From assembly GCA_018780265.1 (NCBI GenBank), contig JADMJV010000029.1, forward strand, positions 62,001 to 126,000: 64,000 nucleotides of DNA. The letters run 5' to 3'. Position numbers and translations under genes: made by a program. This DNA comes from a bacterium. GTDB lineage: Bacteria; Vulcanimicrobiota; Xenobia; Xenobiales; JADMJV01. Positions 27,297-36,053 of the stretch are shown here, piece after piece. The first letter of the stretch is position 1, and every line of letters begins with the position of its first letter. The notes below the pieces were generated by a model, which ran no database searches, was not told the origin of the DNA, and saw only the letters and a program-made list of their open reading frames with translations.

Positions 27297-30200
27297 GTGC
27301 CGCCGAAGACATTCACCTGGGAGTGGCCGGGCGTCTGGCCCGCTTCTTCCTCAACTCCAGCCTCACCCCGCTGCTGATTCTGGTGTCCCTGCTGATGGGA
27401 CTGGGGGCCACGCTGGTGTTGCCTCGCGAGGAAGAACCCCAGATCACCGTGCCTATGGCCGATGTGTTGGTCTCGATGCCCGGTGCCAGCCCTCAGGAGG
27501 TGGAGCAACGTCTGACCACTCCTCTGGAAAAATTGGTGCGCGAGTTGCCCGGTGTGGAGTATGTCTACTCCACCTCCAGACCGGGTGGCACCATGGTCAT
27601 TGTGCGATTTTTGGTGGGCACCCCCAGCGAAGATGCGCTGGTTCGCCTTTACAGCAAGGTTTACGCCAACCTGGACCGCATCCCGGCGGGCGCCTCACAG
27701 CCCCTCATAAAAGCTCACTCCATCGACGATGTGCCCATCCTGTCTCTCACCTTTTCCAGCGCCTCGCTGGGGGCTTACCCGCTACGCGCGGTGGCCGCCC
27801 AGGTCGAAGAAGAGGTCAAGCAGGTCGCCAATGTGTCGGAGACCACTCTGTTGGGAGGCTTGCGCCGGCAGTTGCGCGTGCAGTTGATTCCCGAGCGACT
27901 GGCCGCTCACGGCCTCAGCCCGCTGGGTATTGCCGCCAGCCTGCAAGGTGAGAACATCCGCCGCCTCAGCGGCCCTACCGCTCAGGGCGGCTCGGCCTGG
28001 ATGGTCGGCATCGGTGAAACCTTCGCCTCCTCCAGCGAGGTGGAAAAACTGGTGGTGGGCGTGTCGGCCGGCCGTCCCGTCTATCTTTCCGAGGTCGCCC
28101 AAGTCAGTGATGGTCCCGAAGAGCCGGTCAGTCTGGCTTTCCACGGTCGCAAAGGGAGCCCTGGACTGGAGTCAGCCGTGACCCTGGCCGTGGCCAAGCG
28201 CCAGGGGGCCAACGCCATCGTCGTCTCAGGGGCGGTGCTCGAGAAGCTCAAGTCTCTCAAGTCCACCCTCATTCCCTCCTCGGTGCAGGTCACCGTTACT
28301 CGCGACTATGGGGAAACCGCGGCCGAGCGTTCCAACGAACTGCTGGTCCACATGATGGTGGCGGTGGTGTCGGTGACCTTGCTGATGTGGGTGGCCCTGG
28401 GCAAACGCGAGTCCTGGGTGGTGGCCATCGCCATTCCGGTCACTCTGGCCCTTACCCTGGCTACCTTTGTGCTCTACAAGTTTACCCTCAACCGGGTTAC
28501 CTTTTTCGCCCTCATCTTCTCCATCGGCATCCTGGTCGATGACGCCATTGTGGTGGTCGAGAACGTAGTGCGCCACCTGCGTATGAAGGAAAATTTACAG
28601 CGTCCCTCGGCTACCGTGGTTCTGGAGGCCGTGGCCGAGGTGGGCAACCCCACCATTCTGGCCACCCTGGCCGTAGTGGCGGCCATCCTGCCGATGGCCT
28701 TTGTGAGCGGCCTGATGGGTCCCTATATGTTGCCCATCCCCCTGGGGGCCTCGGCGGCCATGCTCTTCTCGCTGTTGGTGGCCTTTACCATCGTGCCCTG
28801 GGCCGCGCTGCGCATTCTGGGCCGCGCGACCCACGATGACGCCGGCCTGCACGAAGAAGAAGACTGGTTTACCAAAGTCTACCGCCGTATGATGGGAAGA
28901 CTGCTCCACGACTGGCGGATACGCTGGGTCTTCCTGGCCGGTATCGGGCTGCTTCTGTTGCTGGCCGTTCTGCTCGTTCCCTTACGGGCGGTGGTGTTCA
29001 AGATGCTACCCTTTGACAACAAGAGCGAGTTTCAGATTCTGGTGGACATGCCAGAAGGCACCTCCTTAGAAAGAACTCTGCAGGTGCTGCGCCGCCTCAC
29101 CGGGCCGCTGGCCCAGGTGGACGAGGTGGTTGACTACCAAATTTATGCGGGAACATCCGCGCCCTTTAACTTCAATGGCCTGGTGCGCCATTACTTTATG
29201 CGCTCGGGTACCAACTTGGGCGATATCCAGGTCAATCTCCGTCCCAAGGGTCAACGCAAGCGCCAGAGTCACGCTATCGCCAAGGCGCTGCGTGGTCAAC
29301 TCGAGCCGCTGGCCAAAGAACTGGGTGCGGTGGTGCAGGTGGCCGAGATTCCCCCCGGGCCCCCGGTGCTGCAAACCCTGGTCAACGAAGTCTACGGACC
29401 CAGCCCCGAAGGCCGATTGGCCCTGGCCGCTCAGGTGAAGCAACTTTATCAAGAGACCGAGGGAGTGGTGGATGTCGACTGGTATGTCGAGGCGCCCCAA
29501 CCCCTGCTCAATCTCTCCATCGATCGCCAACAGGCGGGTCTGGTCGGACTGAGCAGCAGCACCATCGCGCAAACGCTGGATCTGGCTGTAGGGGGACTGC
29601 CCGTGGGCTTGCTGCACATCCCCTCCTGGCGAGAGGATGTGCCCATTGTGCTGCGCTTGCCCAGCGCACAACGCGGTCAGGCGGAGGGCTTGTTGTCACT
29701 GCAACTGCCCACTCAGAGCGGATCTATGGTGCCGCTGCAAGCCCTGTTGCGGCCCGCCCAGGAGAAACTTGGGGCCAACATCTATCACAAAAACCTGCAG
29801 CCCGTGATCTACGTGACGGGCGACGTGGCTGGCAAACTCGACAGCCCCCTCTACAGCATTCTCGACTTGACCTGGAAGCTCGCCAAGGTCAAGGCGCCAG
29901 ACGGCTCGGCGCCGGCGCTCTACTTCTTCTCCCAGCCAACCCAAACCCAAAACTACAGCTTGAAGTGGGATGGCGAGTGGCAGGTCACCTACGAGGTGTT
30001 TCGCGATATGGGCATCGCTTTTGCGGTGGTGCTGGTGTTGATTTACGCCCTGATGGTAGGCTGGTTCGAGAGCTTCCTGACCCCGGTGGTCATTCTCACA
30101 GCCATCCCTTTCTCGATGGTGGGAATCATGCCCGCCCACTGGTTGCTGGGAGCCTTTTTCACGGCCACCTCGATGATCGGCTTTATCGCCGGCGGCGGCA

Positions 30201-30484
30201 TTGTGGTGCGCAATTCCATCATCCTGGTCGACTTCATCGAATTGCGATTGCGCCAGGGATCTCCCCTCGACCAGGCGGTGATCGACGCGGGAGCGGTGCG
30301 CTTCCGCCCCATGATGCTGACGGCTTCGGCGGTGGTGGTGGGTTCAGCCGTGATGCTGACCGACCCTATCTTCAACGGCCTGGCCATCAGCTTGATGGCC
30401 GGTGAAGTGGCTTCGCTCTTTCTCTCGCGCACGGCCGTGCCAGTTCTCTACTACATGCTGTGGAGCCACAAGAAGCATGCGTAA
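27293..30484 (+). CDS. RND efflux transporter permease
   Basis: 1063 residues, the full length of the AcrB superfamily. Twelve membrane helices in two halves are visible. Typical motifs are the N-terminal ATLVLPREEEPQI, the TM4 GILVDDAIVVVENVVRHL and the C-terminal IAGGGIVVRNSIILVDF. The two large periplasmic loops are in place. The pump expels substrates with the proton gradient. Its cargo is unknown; the downstream rhodanese suggests sulfur or metal stress. Start GTG in a 4-bp overlap. Confidence 0.92.
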   Translation: MSAAEDIHLGVAGRLARFFLNSSLTPLLILVSLLMGLGATLVLPREEEPQITVPMADVLVSMPGASPQEVEQRLTTPLEKLVRELPGVEYVYSTSRPGGTMVIVRFLVGTPSEDALVRLYSKVYANLDRIPAGASQPLIKAHSIDDVPILSLTFSSASLGAYPLRAVAAQVEEEVKQVANVSETTLLGGLRRQLRVQLIPERLAAHGLSPLGIAASLQGENIRRLSGPTAQGGSAWMVGIGETFASSSEVEKLVVGVSAGRPVYLSEVAQVSDGPEEPVSLAFHGRKGSPGLESAVTLAVAKRQGANAIVVSGAVLEKLKSLKSTLIPSSVQVTVTRDYGETAAERSNELLVHMMVAVVSVTLLMWVALGKRESWVVAIAIPVTLALTLATFVLYKFTLNRVTFFALIFSIGILVDDAIVVVENVVRHLRMKENLQRPSATVVLEAVAEVGNPTILATLAVVAAILPMAFVSGLMGPYMLPIPLGASAAMLFSLLVAFTIVPWAALRILGRATHDDAGLHEEEDWFTKVYRRMMGRLLHDWRIRWVFLAGIGLLLLLAVLLVPLRAVVFKMLPFDNKSEFQILVDMPEGTSLERTLQVLRRLTGPLAQVDEVVDYQIYAGTSAPFNFNGLVRHYFMRSGTNLGDIQVNLRPKGQRKRQSHAIAKALRGQLEPLAKELGAVVQVAEIPPGPPVLQTLVNEVYGPSPEGRLALAAQVKQLYQETEGVVDVDWYVEAPQPLLNLSIDRQQAGLVGLSSSTIAQTLDLAVGGLPVGLLHIPSWREDVPIVLRLPSAQRGQAEGLLSLQLPTQSGSMVPLQALLRPAQEKLGANIYHKNLQPVIYVTGDVAGKLDSPLYSILDLTWKLAKVKAPDGSAPALYFFSQPTQTQNYSLKWDGEWQVTYEVFRDMGIAFAVVLVLIYALMVGWFESFLTPVVILTAIPFSMVGIMPAHWLLGAFFTATSMIGFIAGGGIVVRNSIILVDFIELRLRQGSPLDQAVIDAGAVRFRPMMLTASAVVVGSAVMLTDPIFNGLAISLMAGEVASLFLSRTAVPVLYYMLWSHKKHA

Positions 30485-31793
30485 GTGGCTCACTCTCTTT
30501 GGCCTGACCGCCCTGTTAAGCCTGGCTTCCTCGGCCGAGCCAGCTCTTGAGTTGTCTCTGGACCAGGCCCGCCAGCAGGCCGTGGTCAACCATCCCACCC
30601 TGGCCAAGCTGCAGGCACGGCTCAACGAGATGCAGCATCGCGTCGAGGAAGTCGAGGCCGGCGGCCGTCCCCACCTGGAAATGCAGGCTCGCTATACCTA
30701 TTTGACTCCACAACTGGGCTTTGCTACCCCTTCGGGTAGTCTGCCCATTGTGGTCAACAATAACTATCAGGCCGGATTGGTGCTGGAGCAGGCGCTGGCC
30801 ACCTTCGGCAGACTCCACTGGGGTCGCCAGGCGGCCGAACTGCAGGTGCGCGCCGTCGAGCAGGAGTTGGTGCGCGAGCGTGAGCGTCTCGATTATCAAG
30901 TGGCCATGGCCTACAGTCGCCTGCAGACGGCCCGTCAGTCCATCGAAGTGGCTCAACTCTCCCTGCAGGCCCGCGAGCGCCTGCTTAAGGACCTGACGGC
31001 CCGCGAGAAGGCCGGTACTTCGGCTCGTTTTGAGATTTTGGTGGCCGACGTGGCGCGCGCCCAGGACCAACAGAGACTGGTGCTGGCCCAGCAACAGAGC
31101 CAGTTGGCCCAAAGCCAGTTGCAGGTCTTGTTGGGGCTGCCACGCACCCAGAGCCTGCAAACCCTGGCGCTGCCGGATCGCCTCCACGATTCCTGGCCCG
31201 ATCCCGATGTGGCCGTGCAATCGGCTCTGAGCCAGCGGGCCGAACTGCGGGCCATCGACTTTGCCGTCAACTCGGCGGAGGCTAAAGTTCATTTCGAAGA
31301 AAGCCAGAGCAACCCCACTTTTGGGCTACAGACCCGCTACGATCAACGCACCTCTACCGCTTTCCAAACCTCCAATCAATGGGCGGCCGGGGTTGAGTTT
31401 CGCTGGCCCCTGTTCGACGGAGGACTGGCTCAAGCCCGCAGCGCCCAGGCCGAGTCGGCCCGCGTCCAATTGAGTGAAGGCCGGCGCGAACTGGAGCGTC
31501 AGGTGAGGCTCGAGGTGGAGGAGGCGCTGGTGCGCTGCCAGAGCGCCGTGCAGAACCTTGAGGTGAGCCGTCGCAATCAGACCAGCGCCGCCGAGGCGGC
31601 TCGTCTGGGCGAACTCCGCTTCAAGGCGGGGGTTGGCACCCATCAGGAAGTGCTCGATGTGCAGTCGCGCCTGCGCGAGGCCCAACAAGGAGTTTTCGAC
31701 GCCGAGCGAGGCATCCAGGAGGCTCACTGGCAGTTGCAGTTAGCCCTGGGCAGCCCCGCCCCATCACCCCAACCAGAACCAGGAAAGGAATAA
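30477..31793 (+). CDS. TolC-family outer membrane efflux protein
   Basis: 438 residues with a signal peptide (MRKWLTLFGLTALLSLASSA). Two repeats of long helical hairpins match the outer-membrane efflux domain, with typical ALVLEQALATFGRL and FRWPLFDGGLAQARSAQ motifs. It completes the tripartite pump. The ATG overlaps the end of the permease gene by 8 bp. Confidence 0.9.
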   Translation: MRKWLTLFGLTALLSLASSAEPALELSLDQARQQAVVNHPTLAKLQARLNEMQHRVEEVEAGGRPHLEMQARYTYLTPQLGFATPSGSLPIVVNNNYQAGLVLEQALATFGRLHWGRQAAELQVRAVEQELVRERERLDYQVAMAYSRLQTARQSIEVAQLSLQARERLLKDLTAREKAGTSARFEILVADVARAQDQQRLVLAQQQSQLAQSQLQVLLGLPRTQSLQTLALPDRLHDSWPDPDVAVQSALSQRAELRAIDFAVNSAEAKVHFEESQSNPTFGLQTRYDQRTSTAFQTSNQWAAGVEFRWPLFDGGLAQARSAQAESARVQLSEGRRELERQVRLEVEEALVRCQSAVQNLEVSRRNQTSAAEAARLGELRFKAGVGTHQEVLDVQSRLREAQQGVFDAERGIQEAHWQLQLALGSPAPSPQPEPGKE

Positions 31794-31799
31794 AAGAAA

Positions 31800-32009
31800 A
31801 TGCATGTAGATCGATTGTTACGCCTGATCGCCGGGTTTTTCGTCTTGCTCAGCCTGTTGCTGGCGGTTAAGGTCAACATCAACTGGCTGTGGTTCACAGC
31901 TTTTGTGGGCGCCAACCTCTTCCAGAGCGGTTTCACCAACTGGTGTCCCATGATGTTTTTCCTGCAAAAGCTGGGATTCCCCACCACCCCCCCGGGCCAA
32001 TGCTCCTAG
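31800..32009 (+). CDS. DUF2892 (YgaP-like) transmembrane protein
   Basis: 69 residues with two helices; the second half has the FTAFVGANLFQSGFTNWCPM pattern of YgaP-type membrane domains, with one Cys before the end. The family often pairs with rhodaneses, and here the rhodanese gene starts 10 bp inside it. A GGAAAGGA site lies upstream of the ATG. Confidence 0.85.
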   Translation: MHVDRLLRLIAGFFVLLSLLLAVKVNINWLWFTAFVGANLFQSGFTNWCPMMFFLQKLGFPTTPPGQCS

Positions 32010-32395
32010 CACCCTGGGCGCTTCCCGCCGTCCTCTTGGTGGGCTGTATCGTGGCCTTACGCGTAGCCGGCTCAGGCAAGTACCGAACGCTTAGCTTGCG
32101 AGCCGCTCACTCCTTACTCGAGGGGGGCAACCTGGTGGTGCTTGACGTTCGCGAGCGCGCTGAATTAGTCGGTGGCGTTCTGCCCGGAGCCCTGTCCATC
32201 CCGCTCAGCCAACTGCGCGAGCGAATGGAGCAGGTGCCCTCGGGCACGCTGCTGGTTTATTGCGCCTCCGGGATGCGCAGCCGGTTTGCCTGCTCCTGGC
32301 TCAGCAAAGCCGGCCGCCAGGAGGTATTCAATCTGGCCGGAGGCATTGAGGCGTGGCGTCAGCACGGACTGCCCATCACCGCTCGGCCCAATTAG
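32000..32395 (+). CDS. Membrane-anchored rhodanese (sulfurtransferase)
   Basis: 131 residues. A hydrophobic N-terminal anchor (LAPWALPAVLLVGCIVAL) is followed by a single rhodanese domain with the catalytic loop CASGMRS, with Cys at the active site. The family moves sulfane sulfur through a Cys persulfide. It is the last gene of the efflux operon and overlaps the DUF2892 gene. Together they look like a split YgaP. Confidence 0.9.
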   Translation: MLLAPWALPAVLLVGCIVALRVAGSGKYRTLSLRAAHSLLEGGNLVVLDVRERAELVGGVLPGALSIPLSQLRERMEQVPSGTLLVYCASGMRSRFACSWLSKAGRQEVFNLAGGIEAWRQHGLPITARPN

Positions 32396-32403
32396 GGGCG
32401 TTC

Positions 32404-32432
32404 TTGACGCATAGAGCTTGTGTAATTACAAT
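32404..32432 (+). promoter_or_regulatory. MazEF promoter, leaderless type
   Basis: TTGACG (32404-32409) and TACAAT (32427-32432) with an ideal 17-bp spacer. Only 6 nt separate the -10 box from the ATG at 32439, so the start codon would be at the 5' end of the mRNA. Confidence 0.75.
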
Positions 32433-32438
32433 GTGGCT

Positions 32439-32687
32439 ATGAGAATTGACATCATCCCCATCGGAAACTCTCGAGGAATTCGCATACCCAGTTCTGTGCT
32501 GAAGCAATGCGGGTTGCTCGAGCATGCCGAAATGAGAGTAGAGAACGGCAAGATCATTCTGGAACGACCTGGAGCGCGGTCTGGCTGGAGTGAGGCATTC
32601 GAGCAAATGGCGGAAGCGGGTGATGATGAGTTGCTCCTGCCTGAGCATCCGCTGACAACCTTTGACACGGATGAATGGTCTTGGTGA
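32439..32687 (+). CDS. MazE/AbrB-type antitoxin
   Basis: 82 residues starting MRIDIIPIGNSRGIRIPSSV, a swapped-hairpin AbrB fold, then an acidic C-terminal tail (EAGDDELLLPEHPLTTFDTD) suited to bind the toxin. No ribosome-binding site is visible; the ATG sits 6 nt after the -10 box. The toxin gene overlaps by 13 bp. Confidence 0.88.
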   Translation: MRIDIIPIGNSRGIRIPSSVLKQCGLLEHAEMRVENGKIILERPGARSGWSEAFEQMAEAGDDELLLPEHPLTTFDTDEWSW

Positions 32688-33010
32688 ACGCTCCAGTCCG
32701 TTTTGAAATTTATCTGGTTGAACTCGACCCCACGCGAGGAAGTGAGATCCAGAAGACGCGGCCGTGCACAGTTGTCTCGCCGAATGAAATGAACCGCTAC
32801 CTGCGTACCGTCATCGTGGCTCCCATGACGACCGGGGGAAAGGATTACCCAACCCGCATTCCCGTCAATTTTCAAGGCCAGTCAGGAAGGGTGGCCCTCG
32901 ATCAGTTGCGCACCGTGGATAGGGTTCGGTTGGTCCGCAAAATGGGGGATCTCAGCCCGGAGGAAGCGACCCGGGTGCTTTCGTGTCTGGGCGAGATGTT
33001 CGCTGCCTGA
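32675..33010 (+). CDS. MazF/PemK-type mRNA interferase toxin
   Basis: 111 residues: VRFEIYLVELDPTRGSEIQK, RPCTVVSPNEMN, VIVAPMTT, then DQLRTVDRVRLV. These are conserved MazF/PemK segments. It is expected to cleave mRNA at short target sequences. The start could be ATG 32675 or GTG 32684; both overlap the antitoxin. Confidence 0.88.
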   Translation: MVLVNAPVRFEIYLVELDPTRGSEIQKTRPCTVVSPNEMNRYLRTVIVAPMTTGGKDYPTRIPVNFQGQSGRVALDQLRTVDRVRLVRKMGDLSPEEATRVLSCLGEMFAA

Positions 33011-33064
33011 ACGCTTTGGCGGACGGGCGCAGGGCTTTATGGCACCAAAAGGAATCTGCGCCCC

Positions 33065-34009
33065 ATGTCACAGCCCATCAACCCCCGAGGCGTGCTCTTT
33101 TTAGGGTTGGCCGCCTTCACTCTCAGTCCCTGGAGTTCGCCGGCCCAGGCCCTGATGTTGGGCATGGCAATAGGCCTTCTGGTGGGCCACCCTTATGCCA
33201 AGAAGAGCAAGAAAATCTCTGGGTTGCTGCTGCGCTTCTGCGTCGTCCTGTTGGGCTTTTCCATGAACCTTCAGGTCGTGCTCGAATATGGGATTCGGGG
33301 ATTGGCTCTGGCGGTGGTGACCATCGGGGCTACCTTCGCGTTGGGTGCATTATTGAAAAATCTCCTGCGAGTGCCCCCTCGAACCTCCCTGCTCATCACC
33401 GCGGGAACGGCAATCTGTGGAGGGTCGGCCATCGCCGCCGTCGGTTCGGTTACAGAGGCCGAGGAAAGCGAAATGACGGTGGCCATGGCCACCGTCTTCC
33501 TGCTCAACGCCATAGCCCTCTACCTCTTCCCGCCCCTGGGCCATCTGCTCAAGCTTTCCCAGGAGTCCTTTGGGGTCTGGGCCGGCATCGCCATACACGA
33601 CGTATCCTCAGTGGTGGGGGCGGCCTCGGTCTACGGGCAGGAGGCCCTGCAGACCGCTACCGCCGTAAAGCTGTCCCGGGCCCTGTGGATCGCCCCCATG
33701 ACGCTGATTATCGCCCGCATCTACCGGAAAAAGGGTGGGGGAGGCGCCGGCTTCCCATGGTTTATCCTCTTTTTTGTGCTGGCCTCGGCAGTGCGCACAC
33801 TGTTTCCAGGAATGGCGCCCTTAGTGCCGACGATTTCGGGTATCAGTAAGGCCGGATTGGCCCTGACACTCTTTTTGATCGGTTCGGGCCTGTCCGTCCC
33901 CATGCTCCGGGTGGTAGGATGGCGCACCCTGGCCGAGGGAGTTCTGCTCTGGATCTTCATCAGCAGCACCACCCTGTTGATCCTCCTCACGGGAGCGCTC
34001 CCCAGCTAG
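33065..34009 (+). CDS. YeiH/UPF0324 family putative sulfate exporter
   Basis: 314 residues with about ten membrane helices. Typical family segments include LLRFCVVLLGFSMNLQV, ITAGTAICGGSAIAAVG and IAIHDVSSVVGAA. The family is annotated as a sulfate/sulfonate exporter, though proof is limited. It lies between MazEF and the PglX remnant and shares the sulfur theme of nearby genes. Confidence 0.9.
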   Translation: MSQPINPRGVLFLGLAAFTLSPWSSPAQALMLGMAIGLLVGHPYAKKSKKISGLLLRFCVVLLGFSMNLQVVLEYGIRGLALAVVTIGATFALGALLKNLLRVPPRTSLLITAGTAICGGSAIAAVGSVTEAEESEMTVAMATVFLLNAIALYLFPPLGHLLKLSQESFGVWAGIAIHDVSSVVGAASVYGQEALQTATAVKLSRALWIAPMTLIIARIYRKKGGGGAGFPWFILFFVLASAVRTLFPGMAPLVPTISGISKAGLALTLFLIGSGLSVPMLRVVGWRTLAEGVLLWIFISSTTLLILLTGALPS

Positions 34010-34014
34010 GCTAG

Positions 34015-34480
34015 CTACCGAGCAGAGAAAAGCTTCGAGCAGGTGGGCACGCCTGTCGGAGGGTGGTGGTGGGCAGGGGGGATGAGGTCGGTCAGGCCAC
34101 GGGACCAAAAAGTCCTGGTAGGTCCACGGCCAGCTCGTCGAAGGTGAGATGGAGCAGGAAGGGTAGCCTTCGTCGTTCTCGGCCGAGAGGGCCGGGGCAA
34201 ATTCGCGAAATTCGCGGAAGCCTTTGCTGTTCCAGCCGCCCGTGAACACGGGCGTGCGCATCAGTCCCAAAGCTTCCATCTCTACCAGGCGGTTGAGCCA
34301 GGTGGCCGCCACCAACTTGAGTGCGCTGTCGCGATGGCGCTCGCGAGCCTGGGGAATGGTCGCTTTGAGACCGCGATTGCCGGCCCGGGCCTGCTCATCG
34401 AGCCACTCGTCGAGGCGGCGGCGCTTGCTGGACCTTTCCGGTCAAGGTCGGCCCCAACGATCAAGGCCAGGCGCCCCCCG
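34015..34480 (-). pseudogene. N-terminal remnant of a PglX-like adenine methyltransferase (BREX type)
   Basis: Read leftward: RRRLDEWLDEQARAGNRGLK, ALKLVAATWLNRLVEMEAL, VFTGGWNSKGFREFREFAP, then a frameshift to FLLHLTFDELAVDLPGLFG and a further shift. From memory this matches the N-terminus of Eco57I/PglX-type methylases of BREX systems. The catalytic part is absent and several frames are needed, so it is a dead fragment. Confidence 0.5.
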
Positions 34481-34590
34481 TCCCCGCCTTTCGAAAATTG
34501 GTGCGGGTTACGACCTACAACACCGCAAGGACTATTGTCGTCGCTAGCCAGTAAGGCAGTTGTGCCCGATCGTGTCGGCCTGGAGAGCGA

Positions 34591-35031
34591 TCAGCTACCC
34601 GTTTGCAGCAAGATCAGATCCAGGTTGCTGTATTGCTGAAAAGCAAGGTCGATGGTGATCAGTCTATATCGGCCAGCGATTGCGAAAGCCGCCAGGTATG
34701 CATCCATCCAGACTTTGGGCGAGGCCGTGTTTGGGGTTGCAAGGCTGTACCAGTGGTGGTCGAGGTCTGCGGGTTCGTGTACGAATCCGATTCGTGAGTC
34801 TGCAACAAGTCCCTGGTACAGCTCCAAGGCTTCGGCGTTAGTCAAGGGAGGGTTGCCATAGTGTCTCAGCACTCCTGCAGTCGTCAGCAATCGAAGGAAT
34901 GATTGTTGGGTGGAGCGGCAGAACAGAACTTCCTTTGGACCCGCCCTTTGCATCCAGTCGACCGCGGCCTGATGATGTTCGTGACCGCTCAGGCACAGAG
35001 CCAGCCAGACATTTGTGTCAGCCAGCGTCAT
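34591..35031 (-). CDS. VapC-type PIN-domain toxin
   Basis: 146 residues with the PIN acidic set: LADTNVW (Asp), NAEALELY (Glu), VWMDAYLAAFA (Asp) and ITIDLAF (Asp). It is probably a ribonuclease toxin. The antitoxin gene overlaps it by 14 bp. Confidence 0.88.
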   Translation of the reverse strand: MTLADTNVWLALCLSGHEHHQAAVDWMQRAGPKEVLFCRSTQQSFLRLLTTAGVLRHYGNPPLTNAEALELYQGLVADSRIGFVHEPADLDHHWYSLATPNTASPKVWMDAYLAAFAIAGRYRLITIDLAFQQYSNLDLILLQTGS

Positions 35032-35296
35032 GCTGCCAGCTGCACTCCTGCTCGAGTAAAATTTCGGCCACTCGTTCTGGACTCAGAGGTCGAGAGTCTC
35101 GACATTTCACAACCGGTAGCCTGGAATGCTCATCGTAGCCAAGGTAGCAGGGCTGGCCACCCGATAGGGATTGGGGTGCTTCCAATCCCCTGCGAAGCAG
35201 TTCCGCTATCAGGTCTTTCAGCTTGCGACCCTCCTGAATCGCCCGCAGCTTGATCTGCAACACCAGAGAGTCGGGCAATTCGATGGTGGTTTTCAT
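35018..35296 (-). CDS. Ribbon-helix-helix antitoxin (VapB-like)
   Basis: 92 residues starting MKTTIELPDSLVLQIKLRAI, then a ribbon-helix-helix fold, and a C-terminal toxin-binding tail (SRLPVVKCRDSRPLSPERVA). No ribosome-binding site; the -10 box ends 6 nt before the ATG. Confidence 0.82.
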   Translation of the reverse strand: MKTTIELPDSLVLQIKLRAIQEGRKLKDLIAELLRRGLEAPQSLSGGQPCYLGYDEHSRLPVVKCRDSRPLSPERVAEILLEQECSWQHDAG

Positions 35297-35302
35297 TGGC
35301 CC

Positions 35303-35331
35303 AGTTTACTGGTTTCCTGGTTTTCCGTCAA
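35303..35331 (-). promoter_or_regulatory. Promoter of the VapBC pair, leaderless type
   Basis: On the minus strand TTGACG (35326-35331), 17-bp spacer, TAAACT (35303-35308), then 6 nt to the ATG at 35296. The spacer contains two copies of AAACCAG, a possible antitoxin site. Confidence 0.72.
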
Positions 35332-36053
35332 TCTTGCTCAATTCGGGTGGGGCCCAGGAAGGAATGATTCGCGGTGACGGTGGGGTTGGTCGGCGCCAGG
35401 AAAATTTCTGGCCAAACCGGTCGAGCCTGTTGCTCAAAACTCCGCCTGTTAGGGACAGTCGGTCAGGCTCCAAGCCAGCCATCCCTGTCCGAAACAGCCA
35501 ACCGCAGCAAGACGCGGCCCCCATCCAAGGACAGTTGCAGGCCTGAAGGCCCCCCGGACCATTGACCACGGAGCCCACTTGTTCCGGAGAGGCTGGAAGA
35601 TGGATTCCAGGCGGCTATCGCCCACGCGGAAGGCAAGCAGACCCTTTGCGAGACCTGGACTCGTGCCATTGCACTTTGACGGCCTGGGAGAGCGGCCGAA
35701 GAAAGCCATCTGGCTCGCTGCTGCGCCTGCTGCAAATCCTGGGGGGAGTGGACAAAGCCAGGCTCTGGGCGCTACTGACGCCAGCCTCGAAAACGCCTGC
35801 ACCGAAGAGGATCGCCTCGACCACCTGAGCGCATCTTCATGGTGTGAATCTCGTCCAAGCCCCAGTTAAGCTCCGCGCCCTACATCCATCCATCCTGGTC
35901 GATGTCTTTGCCCGTTGCTCTCCCGTGACCGCAAGATTCAGGACCATTACTCAGGCGCCTTCTGGTAGGCAGTTTACCTGGCGAATGTTGCTGGCCAACC
36001 GAAGACAGGATTCTGCGGCGCTGCTCCCCTCCTGACATCGAAAGCTACGTAAG
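35332..36053. other. Gene-poor stretch with debris
   Basis: Apart from the XRE remnant at 35670-35777, no frame shows a conserved pattern on either strand. It reads like decayed accessory DNA. Confidence 0.4.
35670..35777 (+). pseudogene. Fragment of an XRE/HigA-type helix-turn-helix regulator
   Basis: One frame encodes LTAWESGRRKPSGSLLRLLQ, the recognition helix and following helix of HigA/NadS-type antitoxins. The preceding part is in another frame or lost. Not functional. Confidence 0.45.

Noticed and set aside
29066..29671. Minus-strand frame of 201 codons
   Set aside because: Shadow of the RND permease.
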